Positions 45,550-57,785 of a DNA stretch of 64,000 bases are shown here, piece after piece. Source of the DNA: Macrotrachela quadricornifera (Eukaryota; Rotifera; Eurotatoria; Philodinida; Philodinidae); assembly GCA_022393335.1 (NCBI GenBank), contig JAJEKB010020594.1, forward strand, positions 451,213 to 515,212. The letters are read 5' to 3'. The stretch's first letter is position 1. Each line of letters begins with the position of its first letter. Both the position numbers and the translations under genes were made by a program. Under the pieces are notes generated by a model that did no database searches, was not told where the DNA came from, and saw only the letters and a program-made list of their open reading frames with translations.

Positions 45550-47679
45550 ACTAAAGCAAGACATATACGGTATCGACACTGCAAAAATTTCGCCCCAATG
45601 CTTTCGTTTGAACTACTTTCATCTGTCTTTATCCCCAATATAGAATGTTCTTTCACTTTTCTTTGCTAAGATGAAGCGTAAATTCAAGAGTGTCTATGCG
45701 ATCATCACCCAATATTACATAGAGAACTTGCAGGAAATTTTTGAGTTTGAAAATTTAATATGCCATTCGAAAGAGCACAAAAAGTTACCCTGGTTTGTAA
45801 ATTTTTAGCTCTTCCAAACTTGTCTTTGTCGGATTTTGAGACCTCGACTTTTTTTTCTTTGAATTTTTTACCATGAAAACTTGATGGCATGTATCACTAC
45901 CATACACCAATCAATAGAGCGAAACTAACTCTATAAAACTAGACCATTTCTCACTGCATCGTATCTAAAAACTACTTAGGCACTGGTAAAATCGTGAATT
46001 TTATGATATTTTCACCGCCGCTTTTGGTAGTTGTGTGCCATTATTTCCATACATTTTTGATAGACCGAAAGTGAATATTTGGTATGTTGTAGAACATGAA
46101 AAGATATATCTTTCTTTATAAAAATGTTGTTTCCAAAAGCTTGGGCAAGTGTCGGACGATCGATCAATACATGATTTTCCTTCTCTAATTCAACACAAAT
46201 ATTCTGAAACCATTGTGAATACCAGCTTTTCTCCTGGATTTTTATGAAGACTATCGGATAATGTGAAACTGCAACTAAAAGCATACATTCTAAGTGATCT
46301 TATCAAACGAAAAAGTATTCACGAGTCAATCCAAGTACTGTACCCTATCTGGCAAAGAACTACATTTCCTATTTATTCCTGCCTGAGTTGAAAGTCGTCA
46401 TAGAGTTCGATGGTAAGCAATGTAATGACGAACTGCTGAATGATAGACTTGTATATAGCTCAAGTTCTGGGTGAGGTGGGATGGAGTGAGTCAGAACTAT
46501 AACCGATAGGGTTTTTTCCTTGCCGATACCAGCACCAGTAGAAGCTGTCTGGCCGGTAGATCGAGATGAATCACACTGCATATTTTTGGTTCTATAATAG
46601 TGAAATTTATTTTTTGATGAGTCATATCTATCGTTTTATCAAATGATTACTGGCATTACAATCCCTCCATGATGTTTTTTTTCTGTTTATTTCCATACGT
46701 TTTCTTTTTTTTCACTTATTACTGTTAGTAAGCAGAAAACTGCAAGTCACTACAAGCTCTACACCCCCTTCTGCATTTATTAATTGTTCGTTAGATACAA
46801 ACATTATTAGTTAGTTTTACACTCAAGCTGTTTTATGTATCACTCTGGCTATATTGTCTCTCATGTTTGTGTGAGATCTACTGTGTAAATAATAAAAAAG
46901 GTACAAACCTTCGATGAACCATAACACCGAACAAATCTACGATCCTTAAATGATAACATAATTTGATTTAAAAATGAGCTGAAAAATCATAAATACTTGA
47001 CGTATTGTCCGAAATTTTACTTGAATCAAGTAAGTCATGCATCCATCTCGAAAAAAGTCTCTGACGTCTATAAAGGGTATTCGACATGCGAAAAAAAGCA
47101 CTTGTATGGTAACTTTTTGGCAAAAAATATAAAAAATTTCGAAATTAGTCACATTGAAAATTCCTTCATAAAATCATACATTCAACACTGATCATTGTTT
47201 TCATTCAAAACAAATTTTGAACAATTAAAATACTAGTCGCAGAATCCAAACTTCATCATGTATTTATTCCTCTTATTTTACATATTTTTACTGAAGATTG
47301 ATAATAAATGTGAAGAATTGTATCATATTTTGGTATATATTTCATCATTATTGCACTTTTCAAAATCGTTTTTCTATTACGTTATGCTATTTTGAAGCCT
47401 TTCTAATTCGCTTTGGTTATGTCGAACTGTTTGTTTGAATTTGTTACATAGAAAGAAGAATTTTTGACCTTGAGTTCATTTTTCTGCTTAAAATCCTCGT
47501 TCTTATAAGCGATCATAAACTTGCCCAATCCTCCTCGAAGAATTGAGTTTCAATAGCTCAGAAAGCGGAAGAATATTATCCATAAAACAAATTTATTTTG
47601 AGCTTTTAAATATATTCACTGATACAACGAAAACAAAAATACAATATCATCAATGTTTCAATATAATATATTCTTTTAT
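45550..47679. other. Intergenic, no gene seen
   Basis: Short ORFs at 45705-45890, 46012-46284 and 46369-46581 (all minus) lack any support. The 46012-46284 ORF is the most codon-like (WYSQWFQNICVELEKENHV) and could be a decayed exon. Confidence 0.45.
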
Positions 47680-48606
47680 TTATGTTCCAACTGATGTAAC
47701 TATACTTGTTGATTTGGTTATTATTTTCATAGCCGATGCTTTCAATTGTTCTGTAAATAGAAATAAAGTAATAATTACACATAATTTTGATGCTTCACCA
47801 AATACATAAGCAATTCGAAAATTATACTTTGGTGCTTTATTGAAGAATGACATAACAAGAAATAATTGATAAGGAAAACAAACCGTAACAACAATTGTTA
47901 TAAGTATAACTGTACGTCGAATAATTTTTAAATTTCGTCGTGCACGTACAATTGTATTGTTTGGTGTAACATATGTATTCATTTTCTTAACATAACGAAC
48001 TAATATAAAATAAATAAAATGAATCATTGAAACAGGAATTCCAAAGAGACAAAGTCCCATATAAACGACTGGAAAAGAAAATTTATGATGCAATTCACAT
48101 ACTTGATTATTCACATTATAAACAATTTGACCAGTAAATAAATATTCCATTGGATAAACAAAAACAAAAATCCATGATATACAAATAAATATAATTTGAG
48201 TTCGAAATGAATGCCAAAAGAAACGAGTTGGATAAACAATTAATAAATATCGATAAATCGCTTGTAACAGAAATGAATAATTCTGTGCAGCACATGTAAC
48301 ATGACTAAAATATGCTCCGAAAACACAAAGTGAATCATAATATTGAATCTGTTTAAGATCTTTTTCAAGTGTAAGTGAAGTTACAATAAGCATAGCAATT
48401 CCAAACATAAATGTAGAAAAACATGAATTTCCAACAAGCATCATTGGAACTGTTCGACATGTTTTATCAGACATAATTACAATTAAAAAAAATATTGCAA
48501 GTATAACCGATAAAATATTATTGATAATTATGAGAATATCGAAAGGAATAAACCATGGTTCAATACTCAGTTTAGTTGAGTTTTCAACAAGTGTTAGTAA
48601 AGCCAT
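47680..48606 (-). CDS. Rhodopsin-like (class A) GPCR, single exon
   Basis: 308 residues with seven hydrophobic helices: about 20-45, 55-79, 94-117, 135-155, 178-203, 230-252 and 265-286. Cys94 at the top of helix 3 and Cys170 in loop 2 can form the usual disulphide. The E/DRY position is AIYRY (116-120), helix 6 has CFPY instead of CWxP, and helix 7 lacks a clear NPxxY. NST at 9-11 is a possible N-glycosylation site. It most resembles peptide-receptor-like class A families expanded in invertebrates; the ligand is unknown. The start is the first ATG, which places a short glycosylated N-terminus before helix 1. Flanks are AT-rich, with no near neighbour. Confidence 0.87.
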   Translation of the reverse strand: MALLTLVENSTKLSIEPWFIPFDILIIINNILSVILAIFFLIVIMSDKTCRTVPMMLVGNSCFSTFMFGIAMLIVTSLTLEKDLKQIQYYDSLCVFGAYFSHVTCAAQNYSFLLQAIYRYLLIVYPTRFFWHSFRTQIIFICISWIFVFVYPMEYLFTGQIVYNVNNQVCELHHKFSFPVVYMGLCLFGIPVSMIHFIYFILVRYVKKMNTYVTPNNTIVRARRNLKIIRRTVILITIVVTVCFPYQLFLVMSFFNKAPKYNFRIAYVFGEASKLCVIITLFLFTEQLKASAMKIITKSTSIVTSVGT

Positions 48607-50614
48607 ATAGAAGAAGTTACAAAAGTTTATTCTGAAAAAATAATATTTTATAAATAAAGATTCAAATCAATAAAGTGAAAACAAAAGATCAGTAAACTAG
48701 CTACATCGTATTCTACAACTTACAAAATCTTTCTCGATACAGTTATAAGATTGATTTTCTAATGAATAAAATTCGATCATTCTGCGAGGATTATTCCTAT
48801 ATCTCTGTCAAAAATAATACCAAAGTATATTAAAATAATATTTGACATAACATTACAGAATGTTACTTACTTTGTGAAACATAATCCACAGAAGTGATAA
48901 TTAATTCGAGAAAAGTAAATTGGATGCACCATGCAGGGTGATTATAAAGGCATGGCAAACATGTCTGTCTCAAGTTATCTTATTCGCCGAGTTCAAACGT
49001 AACTGCACTCTAAAAAACCACTGTTTTAGAGTGTGAATGATCTCATAAAATCTCGTTAACTGAAAGAAATTTATTTACGTTAGTACACAATGATCATCGA
49101 TATTCTTCTATATTTCATAATAACTATTCCTCTTTCAGACTTATAAAACAAAATATATAAAATATATCATCCATTTTATTCTTTTCTTTCTATTTGGCTG
49201 CATTTATTCGGAAATGTTTAAACATCTCATTAAAATCATTATTGCAGGCAACTGGGTATGGTTTAGAAAATAAGAAAAATGCACCAAAGAGTGGTCTCTT
49301 TTATTTTTACAATTATCATTTTTTTTTAAAATAGATACTATGGAAACTCTTTCTATAATAATATCAATTTTTAATTATATTTATCAAAACTTGTAAACTG
49401 AAATAGAGAGAATGCAAGTTATGCAACTTTTTTTTTCTCGGAGATTTTTCGGACTTGCTGAAGGTTATTTCAAGTGCAAAAATGTTCCTATCTTTAATTA
49501 ACCAAAAATATAAATCATACCTATGGAAATGTCTATCATTCAGGTCGAAATTGGTATAAACACATACCAGATTAATTGTGACTAAAAATGATATGATTAA
49601 AATTCTTTTTATGAAGTACGTCAAATTATTTCTCAGTGAAGAATTTGTTAAGAAAATGACTGATATCTAAAATAAATTATTATACAAGATAGTAATAAGT
49701 GAGCGATGTATGTATAATAAGGAAAGAATGATTTAATCTTTTGTTTATTTCTCAAGTTTAATGTACATAAAAAGGAGAAAAAAGGTCGAAAGTTCAAATC
49801 AAAATGTTGTGTTATTTATACAAGAAAACGCTCTAAGAACTATAACTAAGAAATTTTTGCTTCGCTAATATATATATATCATCTACTCAGACATCTGTGT
49901 GCTCGAAGTCGTCGTTATATATATGGGCATGACTTGTTTCTTGAATGTGAAAATTGATTCGGCAGAAGTAGTTCTGTAACGTTCTTTAAAAGTGTGATGT
50001 TATTTGAAGACTAAGTAATAAGAATATACAGTGCAGTACTTTTCTTTCACCCACTCATTTGCGTTATATTTACCTGATTCATTTTTGAAGGACAACTTCT
50101 AACTTTTATATCGTTAATATCGATGGAAAAATATTAATTCAATAATATTTGTTAGAAATAAAGGCTTGCTATTATTTCTCATAATAACAAAATTTTAATT
50201 ATAAATTTATATTAGTAACTGCTGCAAATTGAAGCAGAAATTCATCATATTCTCTTTACATTTCTTTTGCTATGAGAGAAAAAACATTTCATTGATAATG
50301 AGAATATAAAACGTTGTATTGTATTTTCTCTTGTATTACTGAAAGAAATCCTAGAAGCAACTTACGTATACTATTCATTTCAGTATTGTACACACATTAT
50401 TTTGTGTGTAAATTGCTACAAATTCTGAAAAATCTAATCGAATGACATATGCTTATCAAAAGGCTCACGAAAAGAAAGAATGATGTATAATGGTATGTAT
50501 CCTGTTCGCCCAAAGACACATTGTCGAAAGCACTTCTTGGCCATGAAGGGCGCCCAAATATTAGGGTGCAAGCAAGAATGAATTGTCCTCTACAAGCTTG
50601 ATGCGCGTGTAAAA
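48607..50614. other. Intergenic, no gene seen
   Basis: AT-rich. 49364-49624 (minus) has a signal-like start (RILIISFLVTINLVCVY), but the rest is not codon-like and the upstream context is poor. Confidence 0.45.
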
Positions 50615-50833
50615 GAATTAAAGGATGCACACGGCCTAAAGCCTCTCGCCAAGCTTTCGATGAAGAGGGTTACAATTATGGATTTTCGTCAGATATCTTT
50701 GATGTAATTCGTTATACATATTACAGTAAATTAGATACTCAAGTTTATGCGGCGCACGAAAATTTTGCTCAACTTTTTGAAAATATCTTTCACGTATATA
50801 CAGACCCTCTACGTTACTGTTCAATAAACTATT
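50615..50833 (+). pseudogene. Unassigned coding fragment before the reverse transcriptase
   Basis: The frame RIKGCTRPKASRQAFDEEGY, then SSDIFDVIRYTYY and NFAQLFENIFHVY, ends at 50833, just before the reverse-transcriptase frame. It looks coding but is not a domain I know. It could be the end of a broken gene or part of the retroelement. Confidence 0.3.
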
Positions 50834-52246
50834 GATCAATGGCAAACATCTGACTTCTCAAAAAGAAATCGCGGGCCAACTAGGTGAATACTACAAGAAT
50901 ATATTCCAACTGCCCAAAGCAAGTATTGCTTCCGAGTATAAGGAAAGCATAGAGGAAATCTTAGAATGTAACGAGAGAATAAGATCTACGGATATATATG
51001 ATATCAGAGTCATAATAAAAAGACGGAAATCGAAAGATTTACCACCAGCATATATAGAGTGCCTATGCAAATGTTTCGAAGAATGATTGGCTAACTACCA
51101 ATATATTGAGGACTGGCAAACAGCAAAAATTATTACTTTAAATAAATTAAAAGCAGGAATTCTATCTAGTGAGCAAACTAGACGTATCTCTTTACTCTTC
51201 ATGCACTCAAAAATATACGAAAGAATACCGAAAGAACAATCAGGATTTCGAAAAAACTGCGTAATACAGACAAGTATATTTTCTATTCATCAGGTGATAA
51301 TGAATCATTTGACGGGAAACATACCTACACTAAATATTTACGTGGACTATAAGAAAGCTTATGATACGGTTTGACATATGGGACTTATTGTCAAACTGCG
51401 TAGGATGGAACTCCTGATAAAGCTACTAAAAGTACCTGCAAACTGACAGACAGCTAGAAATGCTTACATATCATTAGGAAATGAAAAATTAGTTGTATTT
51501 ATAACACAGCTCGGTCTTCCCCAGGGCAGCTCACTGAATCCATATGATCAAATTCATCATCATAGAGGGCCCTAAAGTGTGTCAAAATCTGTAGGAATAT
51601 TCAAATAAATGAAAACAGCTCATTAATATCTCGAAGATAGTCGTTCAGATATTCCATTCTCAAGTGAGGAGATCGGAGGTAAGTGTTAAAATGAATTCAG
51701 TAAAACTAGAGACAGTGAGATTCTTGAAATATCTTGAATTTACTTGGACAGATAACTATTCTCTAAAACCAACAGTCGATAAGTATTTAAAAAATATTCA
51801 AAGATCGTTTATCAGGTTAAAGTGGCTTAATGGGAACAAAAGTATCTCTACAAAAGTTTTAAAAACATATTTTTTTGCTTACTCCTTTCCTATTTTCCCA
51901 CTTCTTCCAACTACACAGCAAGATACATTATGTAGTAAATACAGAGTAGGTCTGAGATTAGTCTATAAATGCTCCTTTGTTGAAGCCGAACATATTTTTA
52001 AACTTCACAAATGAGAAACCATTAGAAGCGTATGTGAGCAAGTATCTAAGAAAAAGGCTAGCTAATGCACGTCGTATCTATCTGGAACTTTCTCCTCTCT
52101 ACAAAGGCATATTCGATTTGAATATATTTGCAAACCGGAAACCAAATAACCAAGGAAAACAGAGAAGTCTTGGCATTGGTCATCTCCAGCGTCTTGCAAG
52201 AGTAAAGAAAATGAAAGATTGTCATCATTTCCATCTTTTAAAATAG
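50832..52246 (+). pseudogene. Non-LTR retrotransposon reverse transcriptase, decayed
   Basis: Split over frames at 50832-51086, 51087-51374, about 51375-51575, 51664-52014 and 51977-52246. Motifs in order are EQSGFRKNCVIQTSIFSIHQ, the first catalytic aspartate in LNIYVDYKKAYDTV, and GLPQGSSLNP. These match the finger and palm blocks of LINE reverse transcriptases. The YADD block is lost near 51560-51660. The C-terminal thumb-like part (KYLEFTWTDNYSLKPTVDKY, YLKNIQRSFIRLKWL) is still readable. No endonuclease or poly-A tail is identified. Confidence 0.8.
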
Positions 52247-53600
52247 ATCTTCATTCTCTTTTTTTTGCAGACCCACTCCAAATCTTGTTTAGCATATTGA
52301 ACTCCTCTAAAATCTTTAGAACTACAAGAGAGATAATAAAAATACAATGTAAAATCAAAATAGTAGTGTATCTTGCCAAAACTAGCTGCTCTCATGCTTG
52401 CCATCTCAGTACTTTTTCCTTTGATGCTTCTCTTATTTGGCGTACATAGACCATCAGTATATGCATATATTTATTATGCCTTTTTTTCATATTTTTATAT
52501 ATTTATTCATTTTTTTTTTCTTCTTCCTCTTCTATATATAGTCATATCAAGTATTCACTTGTCTGAGATATTTGCAATTGTAGCACTCTTTCCACCGCTT
52601 AGCGCTGCATTTGCTAAGCATTGCTATATCATTTATTGTAAACGCTTCTGTGCGGAACAATTTAAAAGCATAATTAAAAAAAAAACAGCGCACGTGAGCG
52701 ATTATATTTATTATTAACTTTGTTTGTGATAGTCACAATAGTTTATACCTGTAATAATATTGATCAATGTATTGACACATATTGTCGTTATTGAACAAAA
52801 TAAATAATATATCATTTTTCACATGCAATAATAAAAGTTATGCTTTAATGCACAATTATAGTGCAGAACATTTATTTACAGATTTTTTTTCTTTCTCTTA
52901 ATTATTACAGTTTCATTTAAAGCATTAAATATCAGATGTCTCCAAATGATTGCATACATTTTTATTTTCTATTTATTTCAGTATGGATACATAATAAAAT
53001 CTTGATTTTTTTTCAAAAACTACGTCTTGATACTTTCTATTAACATATTCTGATGATTTTTCCTATAATAAAAATGAAACAACCACATATTAGTGCTTCT
53101 TCCCACCGTATAACTCTTCAAGAATTATGGGAATAAGCTGAAATTTTGGGTTTGTAGGTTTTCAAACATGATTTTTCATGTTATGAAACTAAATCGTGTT
53201 TTTAAAATTTGCCATATGCCCATGTTTATCATATTGAGCGGTTTTCTCACGGACCTTCTCTGAAGTTGATAGAAAATGAATTCAAATACAATGGATGCAA
53301 TGAGAAGACGAAAGAGTGAAAATCTTCTCGAAAATTTGGGAAAGAGGATAAGCTTAGAGGCGAGGACTATGTCGTCATATAGAACAGGAAACAAAGAGAG
53401 AAGATTTTGATTAATTTGAGAAGAATATAGCAGTTTAATTAATTAGTCCATATTTTTTTTATAAAAAATATATTATTATGATAGATTTCAGTAGAGCTAC
53501 TGGCAACTACATATGATGAAATCTGTAGCATTGATCTCATATAGCTTTCGTCAAAAACTAATAGATCTCAATCAAAACTTATATTTATTGTTAAAAGCCG
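52247..53600. other. Intergenic, no gene seen
   Basis: AT-rich, T-rich runs near 52470-52560. ORFs at 52219-52717 are hydrophobic by composition only. Confidence 0.45.
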
Positions 53601-53619
53601 ACTAATAATGAATTTCAGC

Positions 53620-53840
53620 GTGCTACATACAGTATGCAAAAGGCTCGATCCTTATTAGAGCCTATGGAAGTGATAAGCACTACAGGTTACATAATTAGTT
53701 TTATTAATCCCTTTTTTGCAAATAACAGTAATAATGATGATGTATATATATGGAAAGGCTGTTTAACAAAAAAAACGAGAGATGGAATGTTGGCTTGGCT
53801 AGAAGAAAACGGTGTGGTCATCATAGGTTGTGGTTATTAA
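53620..53840 (+). CDS. Possible terminal exon of an unknown gene
   Basis: TTTCAG at 53614-53619 is followed by an open frame CGT GCT ACA TAC AGT ATG, reading MQKARSLLEPMEVISTTGYI and ending RDGMLAWLEENGVVIIGCGY at 53840. It is codon-like for 73 residues. No upstream exon or domain was identified. It may be a decayed gene or transposon piece. Confidence 0.3.
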
Positions 53841-56190
53841 GATAGCATAGGAACATTGAGTGCTTTGGGATTTCATACCGCGCTGCCTTCATTTCTTATA
53901 TCTTAACCCTGATTAGAAAGATCGTCTTTTAATTTTCTGCTATAGAAACTAATATATCCCGAATTATTACGAAAAATTGAGGGCTTATTGAAAGCTAACA
54001 CGGTAAGACTATACATGATGTTTACAGTCTAGCATTCTTTACTTTTTTTTTGAGCTAGGTCGGTTTAAACAATGGAGAATTCTTCATTACATGTAGCAAA
54101 ATAGTATGATACCACTTCTTGAAGACATTCTAAAAATAATCACTCGTCTAATCAACTGTTTTCTCCGTCAGTTATATTAAATAAAGATGTTGATGATCTG
54201 AGAGGAGATGCGATGTTGCGTTTGATTAACAAGCAGAATACACATAAAGCTCTTATCGAATTCTAAGTATGACAGAAGTCCAACTACAGGATATAACATT
54301 TGGTCAGTTCTGATAAATAAGGTGAGGGTGAGGGTGGCTAAATCATACGTGAATGGATATCTTACTCCATCATCTTTATCTCCTGATCAGAAAGAATTTA
54401 TCGTACAGATTCAAAGAGATGTCAATGGTTTTGTCCATGTTTGATCCCAATCTCGTCATTCTAATAGTATCTTCTATAATACCTATATAGAATGCAAAGA
54501 ATAAGTCAAACACTGTATCCACTGCTGGTATTACAACTGCCCTATTGATGAGCGCGTCGTTGGTTGTTTTCATGTGATAACCATTTTATGGTTAGTTTTT
54601 CTTTATCATAATAACATGTCAGCCTTTGAACAACAATCAAACAGACACTTCAATTTTGTTTAAGATGCATTACCGATAAGTGACTACGATACTTCATGAG
54701 GAGGACCATATTACCTACAAGTTAAAGTAGAACAAATGTATTTTTTTCTTGTAGTCATGAAATGAATGGAAGCACTATATCAGATTATTTCTGAAAGCAA
54801 TTTAGGCTCAAAAACATCAATTATTGTCCTTGTCCAAACTTTTTATTGACTTGTTGAAAAATAAAAAGTTCTGTCACAAAAAATGCTTATCTTAACAAAA
54901 TCTTTCAATTGATATAAAATAGTAAAAGCTTCTGTGAAAAAAATCCGAGAAGCCGATTTATGACCTCATCACTTCCCCTCCTCTCCGTATAAATGTTTCA
55001 TTTTAATGGCAACTTATTAGCAAGTTACGGATTTTACTGGTTTACCATCATGTAAATTTCTAAGTGATTATTTAGTTATTGTTATTGAACTTGAAATTGG
55101 TAAATCATAATAAAAGTTTTTCTAAATAGTCACTAAAACTTTCAGTCACAACACAATAATAAATATTTTCTACATCTCCAAATCGGTTTTTTGAAATATT
55201 ATTGTTGTTTAATTTTTTTTCAATAATTCTTTAAGAATGTTTTTTCTCTTTTCAGTTTGAAAATTTCTTGAAAAGTCTCACTTACCATTCAATACATGGG
55301 CATTAACACAAAGAATATGTATAAACCAAAGTTCTTGTTTATGTACTGAAAAAATTCTTACATTAAAGTTAGTTAAAATTTTCGAGAATGTTAGTCTAGC
55401 CTAGGAGAAATTATGGTTAAAATATCTCCCGAAATCTTCAATAAACTAATGAGTTATACTCCATCTATTGTTCAAAAGTACCTTCTACGTGGCCAAGGAT
55501 GATTTTTGATAAAACCTTTTTCGTTTTACTTCACCAAGAGAGAAATTCAAAAATTGGAGTCTGTCAAGTCCTAGCCCTACCTGTCTTCTGTGCAAGAAAA
55601 AAGAAATCATCACTTTTATATTGAGTCATTATTAAGAAAACCTTGACCCGTAAATGATATGATCGAAAAAATTCATTTTCAGAAAAATGGAAAAGAAACT
55701 CGAAAAACATGATAGTGGCTCTAAATTTTCACCGATAAGTCTGTTCAAATCTGTTTGTTTTTCAAAAAATCATCAATATTCTGAAAAAGGGAGACTTCAC
55801 CGCATCTTTCTATGACAAAAAACTCAACTTTGACTTTTCTGAGGGGTCTCCCCCTTAAACTCGATAAAATATCACAAGAACGATAATTAATCTTAATTAT
55901 ATTGAAGAATATCATAAGAGCAGTGTTCCGACAGTAACTGTCCTTGGAGAGCATCATTCAGGATACTATCGAAGACACAAAAAGGTAGAATTATTGAATT
56001 TTATCGTCGGTGTTTATAAATCAATTGTCATTTATTTCAATGTCCAATCAATGATCTTCAAACAGTTTTTCATCTTCCGACATTAGAGAAAAAATTCAAG
56101 AAATGTTCTCTTTCTCGTAGAGAAGAGTCTCAGAAACATAAATTGTTTCTTTGCTTGTATGTCCGCACAAGGTCAAAAAAACATTGTATT
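53841..56190. other. Intergenic with one G-rich telomere-like tract
   Basis: No gene seen. 54321-54337 is GGTGAGGGTGAGGGTGG, in opposite orientation to the tracts at 12841 and 20168. Confidence 0.5.
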
Positions 56191-56199
56191 AATATTTTT

Positions 56200-56750
56200 T
56201 GTAAAACTTGACCAAAAGGTAATCAGGGTTACGGAGTCCGAATCTGATGTTAGTTTTTTAAAATTTTTTTAAGAATCATTTTTTTACAGAAAGAGCCACT
56301 TTTTCTACAAAAAAAAAGATTTTCTTTAAGGGTTGACCGAAGGGCAATCGCGGTCAAGAAATCCGAATCTGAGGTTAGCTTTTTAAAATTTTTTTAAGAA
56401 TCATCTTTTTACACAATGCATCATTTTTTTTACAAAAAAAAGATTTTTTATAAGGGTTGACCGAAGGGCAATCGGGGTCGAGGAATCCGAATCTGATGGT
56501 AGTTTTGTAAAAATTTTTTTGCAGCTCAATTTTGTAAAATAAACGACAAGTTGTTAACAAAAAAATATTTGTTTTTATGAGGTTTGGTCAAAGGCAGTTA
56601 ATATCCAGGAAGTTGAATCTCACTTCGGTGTTTTTTATTTTATAAATGAATAGGTTGACGGTAGTTTAGAAACACGATTTCTACGGGAAAGAGCTGAGCG
56701 AATCTTTAGACGAGCGCTACTTGTTTAATAAAACAATTGAGCAATATTCG
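56200..56750. repeat. 124-bp tandem repeats forming the left inverted repeat of a large element
   Basis: About four copies of a ~124-bp unit, recognised by GGTTGACCGAAGGGCAATC and TCCGAATCTGATG, start near 56206, 56330, 56455 and 56580. The part 56490-56750 (GGTAGTTTAGAAACACG, AATCTTTAGACGAGCG) recurs inverted at 63760-64000. Confidence 0.82.
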
Positions 56751-57785
56751 CCAACACGAACAAGAATTAATTAACTGTTATTAAATACACAAGCGTGTCG
56801 ATGCAGTGCATGTATAATAACATTCTACAACGGGTCCTTCTCATATTTCGAGAAACCCGTAGAAAAAAAAAGTTATAACACGTGAAACATGTGTTTTTCT
56901 CTACTTTATTTCTCGAACTATTGTCTTTCAAAATTCTTTATATTTTTGTGTTGATGACAGAAGCAAAATTATTTTCATGTAGTCAGAACTAACATGGTCT
57001 AACTACTCAAATAAAACAGTTTATAAAATAAAAATTCACACATTTTCTTTTTTTCTTTTCTCCCGTTGATATTATTCATCATTATATTCACTTGCATTCA
57101 TTAAAAATATCGATATGTAACATTTTTCATCCAATAGGAACCAATCCTACAATGATGTCACACATGATCGTGTGCAACATTTATATGAAGCTCTCTACGC
57201 TTTTTTCATCGGTTATTAATCTTTGTTTATTTTTCTGTATATCTATATATGCACGCGTGTCGTTAATTTGTATTTCTTCTTTTTCTAATAAGCCACGTGT
57301 GCAATAAAATCACATACTACGCAGGCATATATGTGCAGTTACACAAGAAAGAGAACACGAATAGTTGCCCATGATTATTGTTGTTATTTGTTATTATTAT
57401 CAAAAAACCGGTTAGATACGTTTTCAGTACTGATACTTTATTAAAATTAAAAATTTGAAAAAAATAAGAGAAAAAAAAAGACAAAACAAATGACAAAGAA
57501 TAAATGAAGGAGCTAATTAGGCGATAATGTTCTATCATGATGATGGTCTTATTTGACGAGTATATTTGATTTTCAGGATTAATGAATATTTGTGGCTGAA
57601 TTGCTAAAAAGAAAAAATAGTGAAGTGATTCGTTACTATTCATTGAAACATCACATTTATATAATATACCTAATTTATTTTCCGCTTGTGGGATGACTCT
57701 ATTCAAATGTTCTATTTACTGCAAGAAAATGGTGAGTGAGCTTATCACTATCATTACACATCACAACGTTAATGGCTAATCCACA
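56751..57785. other. Gene-free interval inside the inverted repeats
   Basis: AT-rich with no supported ORF. The minus-strand ORF at 57317-57706 has no domain and poor codon structure. Confidence 0.45.

Noticed and set aside
46012..46284. 90-codon minus-strand ORF as a gene
   Set aside because: Codon-like in part but no domain, splice sites or conserved context; kept only as a note in the intergenic entry.
52219..52717. Hydrophobic ORFs that look like membrane proteins
   Set aside because: They arise in T-rich sequence; composition alone explains the hydrophobicity.
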